Origin: Desulfobacula sp. | GTDB lineage: Bacteria > Desulfobacterota > Desulfobacteria > Desulfobacterales > Desulfobacteraceae | Reading direction: 5' to 3' | NCBI GenBank assembly: GCA_027858355.1 | Contig: JAQICW010000094.1 | Location: 1 to 7,615 of the forward strand | Length of the DNA stretch: 7,615 bases | Shown here: one piece after another, positions 6,644 through 7,615 of the stretch | How the letters are laid out: the number at the start of each line of letters is the position of its first letter | How positions within the stretch are numbered: position 1 is the stretch's first letter | Position numbers and translations under genes: made by a program | Notes under the pieces: model-generated | What the model saw: the letters and a program-made list of their open reading frames with translations, nothing else | The model's database searches: none | What the model was told of the DNA's origin: nothing

Positions 6644-6675
6644 TTTTACTTGGTCGGTGATTTTAGCTGGTCGGG
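6626..6675. repeat. Three tandem copies of a 16-17 base unit ending in the tRNA 3' end
   Basis: The unit GATTTTA followed by a GG-containing half occurs at 6626-6640 (GATTTTAGCCGG), 6642-6658 (GATTTTACTTGGTCGG) and 6659-6675 (GATTTTAGCTGGTCGGG), with 16- and 17-base periods. The second half of copy three is the tRNA-Pro 3' end; copy two repeats it, so the minus strand reads CCGACCA twice. Copy one also encodes the last residues of MqnA. Confidence 0.6.
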
Positions 6676-6744
6676 ATGAGAAGATTCGAACTTCCGACCC
6701 CAGCGTCCCGAACGCTGTGCTCTACCAGACTGAGCCACATCCCG
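6668..6744 (-). tRNA. tRNA-Pro, anticodon CGG
   Basis: The minus strand folds into a full 77-base cloverleaf. The acceptor is CGGGATG with CATCCCG (7 pairs), then discriminator A and an encoded CCA (6668-6670 on the plus strand). The D stem is GCTC/GAGC, the anticodon stem CAGCG/CGCTG, the loop TTCGGGA, the variable region GGGTC, and the T arm GGAAG-TTCGAAT-CTTCT. Anticodon CGG reads the proline codon CCG. It lies downstream of purA on the same strand, with only 38 bases between, and is convergent with mqnA. It probably has its own promoter. No clear terminator follows within the short gap to mqnA. Confidence 0.96.
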
Positions 6745-6756
6745 ACAGCAAAAAAG

Positions 6757-6785
6757 GTTATACACAAAAAAAAACAAAATGTCTA
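6757..6785 (-). promoter_or_regulatory. Promoter of the tRNA-Pro gene, -35 box on the purA stop codon
   Basis: On the minus strand, TAGACA (6780-6785) and TATAAC (6757-6762) are separated by exactly 17 bases. Each box matches the sigma70 consensus at five of six positions. A start near 6750 would give a short leader before the mature tRNA 5' end at 6744. The TAG of the -35 box is the purA stop. The spacer is nearly pure T on this strand, so the run could also weaken purA read-through. Confidence 0.6.
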
Positions 6786-7615
6786 ATTGAAAATATTTTC
6801 CTTTATGATGGTAGCTTCCCTTTCCGGTCCAACAGAGACAATTTTAATTTTCACATTGGAAAGCTCTTCAATCCTGGCAAGATAGTTTTTTGCCTTATCC
6901 GGCAGGTCATTAAAGTCAGTAATGCCGGAAATATCCTGTTTCCAGCCTGGGTGACTTTCATATACAGGGATGCACTCCTGTAAAATTTTGATTTCAGCCG
7001 GAAAAGCAGGAATTATGGTCCCATTGTGTTCATATCCCGTACAAATTTTAATCTCATCAAGATCATCAAGAACATCAAGTTTGGTAATGGCAAGGCCGGT
7101 AAGGCTGTTCAATCTTACTGCATTCCTGAGAACAACCATGTCCAGCCAGCCGCAGCGCCTTTTTCTGCCGGTTGTAGCACCGAATTCCGAGCCGGTTTTC
7201 TGGAGCTTGTCTCCCATGTCATCAAATAATTCAGTTGGGAAAGGCCCGCTGCCGACCCTTGTTGTATAGGCTTTTACAATTCCTATGATTTCACTGAGAT
7301 TACCAGGGCCGACCCCGGATCCATTGGCAGCATTACCGGCCACAACAGAAGAAGAGGTCACAAAGGGATAGGTCCCATGTTCAATGTCAAGATGGGTGCC
7401 CTGAGCTCCTTCAAATAAAATTGTTTTATTGTTATTCATCCCCTCAGACAAAATCACTGAGACATCTGCAATATAGGGAAGCAGACGATCCCTGATCTGC
7501 TGGAACTGAGCGATAACCACTTCAGGATCGACTGGGTCGGTTTTAAAATAGTGTTCCAGGTAAAAGTTTTTTTCTTCAAGAATGGTGATAATTTTTTCCT
7601 TGAAAAGATCAAAAT
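6783..7615 (-). CDS. purA: Adenylosuccinate synthetase, C-terminal two thirds (partial)
   Basis: PurA joins IMP and aspartate using GTP to make adenylosuccinate, the first step from IMP to AMP. The reading frame is open to the right edge, and about 276 of the usual 430 or so residues are present. The true start is outside, and the N-terminal GDEGKGK loop is missing. Visible family blocks are FEGAQGTHLDIEHGTYPFVTSSS, GVGPGNLSEIIGIVKAYTTRVGSGPFPTE, EFGATTGRKRRCGWLD, AITKLDVLDDLDEIKICTGY and the C-terminal SVGPEREATI. A GTG at 7520 lies within the gene and is not the start; codons upstream of it continue the protein (EHYFKTDPVDPE). The stop TAG (6783-6785) is shared with the tRNA promoter. Confidence 0.96.
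   Translation of the reverse strand, partial: FDLFKEKIITILEEKNFYLEHYFKTDPVDPEVVIAQFQQIRDRLLPYIADVSVILSEGMNNNKTILFEGAQGTHLDIEHGTYPFVTSSSVVAGNAANGSGVGPGNLSEIIGIVKAYTTRVGSGPFPTELFDDMGDKLQKTGSEFGATTGRKRRCGWLDMVVLRNAVRLNSLTGLAITKLDVLDDLDEIKICTGYEHNGTIIPAFPAEIKILQECIPVYESHPGWKQDISGITDFNDLPDKAKNYLARIEELSNVKIKIVSVGPEREATIIKENIFN

Noticed and set aside
6600..6983. Plus-strand frame of 127 codons starting MKKLISNFLILAG, resembling a signal peptide
   Set aside because: It overlaps the end of mqnA, then runs through the tRNA in antisense (giving the familiar false EKIRTSDPSVPN-type peptide) and into purA.
6783..7520. purA starting at the GTG at 7520
   Set aside because: The frame stays open to the right edge, and the conserved PurA N-terminal region must lie upstream, so this GTG is internal.

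Overview
The window reads as chromosomal DNA from an AT-rich Gram-negative bacterium that makes menaquinone by the futalosine pathway. A sulfate-reducing deltaproteobacterium of the Desulfobacter/Desulfobacula kind would fit, but that is inference from protein style, A/T-rich codon use and pathway type. There is no phage, IS element or CRISPR array in it.

Left part (1-1080, minus strand). The first 50 bases hold the start of a gene running off the left edge: a strong Shine-Dalgarno, an ATG, and a lysine-rich then hydrophobic N-terminus typical of an exported protein. Upstream of it on the same strand is a complete XerD-type tyrosine recombinase (193-1080) with all six catalytic residues.

Middle (1081-6643, plus strand). 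A 153-base divergent spacer holds a candidate promoter and a dyad. Then come six tightly packed genes: an orphan ParA-family ATPase, an unrecognised acidic 140-residue protein, and four menaquinone genes, mqnE, mqnC, an aminodeoxyfutalosine deaminase (mqnX) and mqnA. Junctions are 4-base ATGA overlaps, an 8-base overlap, or gaps of 14 and 30 bases, so they probably form one transcript.

Together the four mqn products supply chorismate dehydratase (MqnA), aminodeoxyfutalosine synthase (MqnE), deaminase (MqnX) and the cyclase (MqnC). The futalosine hydrolase (MqnB), the final naphthoate-forming enzyme (MqnD) and the prenylation/methylation steps are not here and must lie elsewhere.

Right part (6644-7615, minus strand). 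A tRNA-Pro(CGG) with encoded CCA faces the mqn operon. It has a well-formed sigma70-type promoter of its own whose -35 box contains the stop codon of the next gene, purA. purA is cut by the right edge and lacks its N-terminal GTP-binding part. Between mqnA and the tRNA is a short tandem repeat that copies the last bases of the tRNA.

The genes are mostly known families. The points most worth checking are the linkage of an orphan ParA and an unknown acidic protein to menaquinone synthesis, the exported-protein start at the left edge, the promoter embedded in the purA stop, and the repeats at the tRNA 3' end.
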